NCBI GenBank assembly: GCA_903921835.1
Contig: CAIXRL010000751.1
Location: 1 to 6,384 of the forward strand
Length of the DNA: 6,384 nucleotides
Direction: 5' to 3'
Source: Candidatus Eiseniibacteriota bacterium
Lineage (GTDB): Bacteria > Eisenbacteria > RBG-16-71-46
How positions within the stretch are numbered: the first letter of the stretch is position 1; each line of letters begins with the position of its first letter. A program made the position numbers and the translations under genes. Below are positions 5,588 through 6,384 of this stretch, piece by piece. The notes beneath the pieces are model-generated. The model was not told the origin of the DNA. It saw only the letters and a list, made by a program, of their open reading frames with translations, and ran no database searches.

Positions 5588-6384
5588 ATGCAATCCAGGG
5601 CATCTGCTTCGCTGAGGCGGCACATCCGCCGGTTCGTGTCCCGAACGGCGCTTGGCTGCTTGTTGTTGCTTGGGGCCTTGGTGCCGAAGCAATCGCTCGC
5701 CCAGTCCCGTGGCATTGGCTTCCTCCCTCACAGCGATTGCGTGACAGGCGGCTTCCCCAAGGCGGTGGCGGTCGCAGATCTCAATGGGGACGGCAGGCCT
5801 GACATCGTAGTTGCGAACCTCGGAGATGGCACGGTCTCGGTGTTCCTCAACAACGGTACGGGTGGGTTCGGCGTGAAGACCGACTTCGGGACTGGGTTCA
5901 ACCCCTACTCGGTCGCCATCGGAGACGTGAATGGCGACGGGACGCCCGATCTTGCGGTCGCGAACTACGGCGAACACACGGTCTCCGTGTTGCTCGGAAA
6001 CGGTGCGGGCGGGTTCGGCCTGAAGACCGACTTCGGGACCTCGAGCAACCCCCGCTCGGTCGCGATCGGCGACGTGAATGGCGACGGGAAGCCTGATCTC
6101 GTCGTCGCGAACTGGGGCGCGAACTCGGTTTCGGTGTTGCTCGGCAACGGCGCGGGCGGGTTCGGCGTGAAGACCGACTTCGGGACTGGGTTCAACCCCT
6201 ACTCGGTCGCGATCGGTGACGTGAATGGCGACGGGAAGCCCGATCTCGTGGTCGCGAACTACGGCGGAAACACGGTCTCGGTATTGCTCGGAAACGGTGC
6301 GGGCGGGTTCGGCCTGAAGACCGACTTCGGGACCTCGAGCAACCCCCGCTCGGTCGCGATCGGCGACGTGAATGGCGACGGGAA
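5588..6384 (+). CDS. Secreted FG-GAP/VCBS repeat beta-propeller protein (3' partial)
   Basis: The frame starts at the ATG with AGGAGG 6 nt upstream and stays open to the window end (265 codons plus two bases). Residues 1-38 form a signal peptide: an Arg-rich start (RRHIRRF), a hydrophobic core (ALGCLLLLGALV) and a likely cut after SLA, before QS. From residue 56 the protein is made of 49-residue units starting at 56, 105, 154, 203 and 252. Each complete unit carries a calcium-loop motif DxNGDGxPD followed by L/I-x-VAN-x-G, VSVxLxNGxGGFG and KTDFGT. This is the FG-GAP/VCBS pattern of integrin-like beta-propellers, where one unit makes about one blade and the Asp/Asn loop binds Ca2+. The protein is exported; its ligand and any C-terminal anchor lie outside view. 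Upstream is a long gap, so it likely has its own promoter. Confidence 0.93.
   Translation, partial: MQSRASASLRRHIRRFVSRTALGCLLLLGALVPKQSLAQSRGIGFLPHSDCVTGGFPKAVAVADLNGDGRPDIVVANLGDGTVSVFLNNGTGGFGVKTDFGTGFNPYSVAIGDVNGDGTPDLAVANYGEHTVSVLLGNGAGGFGLKTDFGTSSNPRSVAIGDVNGDGKPDLVVANWGANSVSVLLGNGAGGFGVKTDFGTGFNPYSVAIGDVNGDGKPDLVVANYGGNTVSVLLGNGAGGFGLKTDFGTSSNPRSVAIGDVNGDG
5753..6384 (+). repeat. Exact 147-bp tandem repeats (FG-GAP units) with 294-bp higher-order structure
   Basis: The units start at 5753, 5900, 6047, 6194 and 6341 (the last cut by the window end), with no indel between them. Units 2 and 4 differ at 9 of 147 bases by my count, while neighbours 2 and 3 differ at about 25. The visible 44 bases of unit 5 are identical to unit 3. 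Unit ends alternate between GVKTDFGTGF (units 1 and 3) and GLKTDFGTSS (units 2 and 4). Unit starts alternate between NPYSV (2, 4) and NPRSV (3, 5). The repeating unit of recent duplication is therefore a two-blade, 294-bp block. Unit 1 is the most diverged and is probably the ancestral edge of the array. Confidence 0.92.

Noticed and set aside
5651..5662. Possible lipoprotein cysteine (Cys24) in the FG-GAP signal peptide
   Set aside because: The residues before it (A-L-G) fit a lipobox poorly, and the Cys is early in the hydrophobic core. A standard cut after SLA (residue 38) fits better.
5486..5977. 163-codon - strand frame opposite the FG-GAP gene
   Set aside because: The + strand has a strong ribosome binding site, a signal peptide and perfect repeats. 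The - frame is the antisense of these.
5753..6384. CRISPR-like array
   Set aside because: The 147-bp units are contiguous, in frame and coding, with no spacers.

Overview
The window is GC-rich bacterial DNA carrying two large secreted, repeat-built proteins on the + strand. A roughly 1.2 kb stretch of mostly non-coding DNA with a broken DNA methyltransferase separates them. The first protein has CARDB domains and ends in a FlgD-Ig / type IX-like sorting domain. The second is an FG-GAP/VCBS protein with expanding repeats. Together these suit an environmental member of the FCB-like or 'Candidatus Eisenbacteria'-type lineages. That placement is inference from protein style; no marker gene is present.

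Region 1 (2-4351, +): the 3' part of a very large exported protein whose start lies before the window. Visible order: CARDB domain, Ig-like domain, an unassigned beta-rich region, a six-unit Trp-motif beta-propeller-like region, four CARDB domains, and a C-terminal sorting/anchoring domain. It is probably a cell-surface or secreted protein.

Region 2 (4352-5587): gene-poor. It holds a purine-rich tract and, on the - strand, the C-terminal third of a beta-class DNA methyltransferase. That remnant keeps the HPTEK and DPFLGSGTT motifs, has no catalytic half, and has a Glu-to-Lys change at the SAM-ribose position. Next come a long GC-rich hairpin followed by T residues, a 4 x 10 bp tandem repeat, and a pair of GGGTCAC repeats. 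About 300 bp of featureless DNA and the leader of the next gene follow. The region reads as the scar of a decayed mobile or restriction-modification segment.

Region 3 (5588-6384, +, runs off the end): the start of an exported FG-GAP/VCBS propeller protein with a strong Shine-Dalgarno, a clear signal peptide, and exact 147-bp (49-residue) tandem units. Units two apart match better than neighbours, so a 294-bp dimer has been duplicated.

No RNA gene, CRISPR array or complete mobile element was found. Both intact genes encode exported beta-repeat proteins, but nothing in the sequence shows that they work together. The hairpin and the long gap argue against a shared operon.
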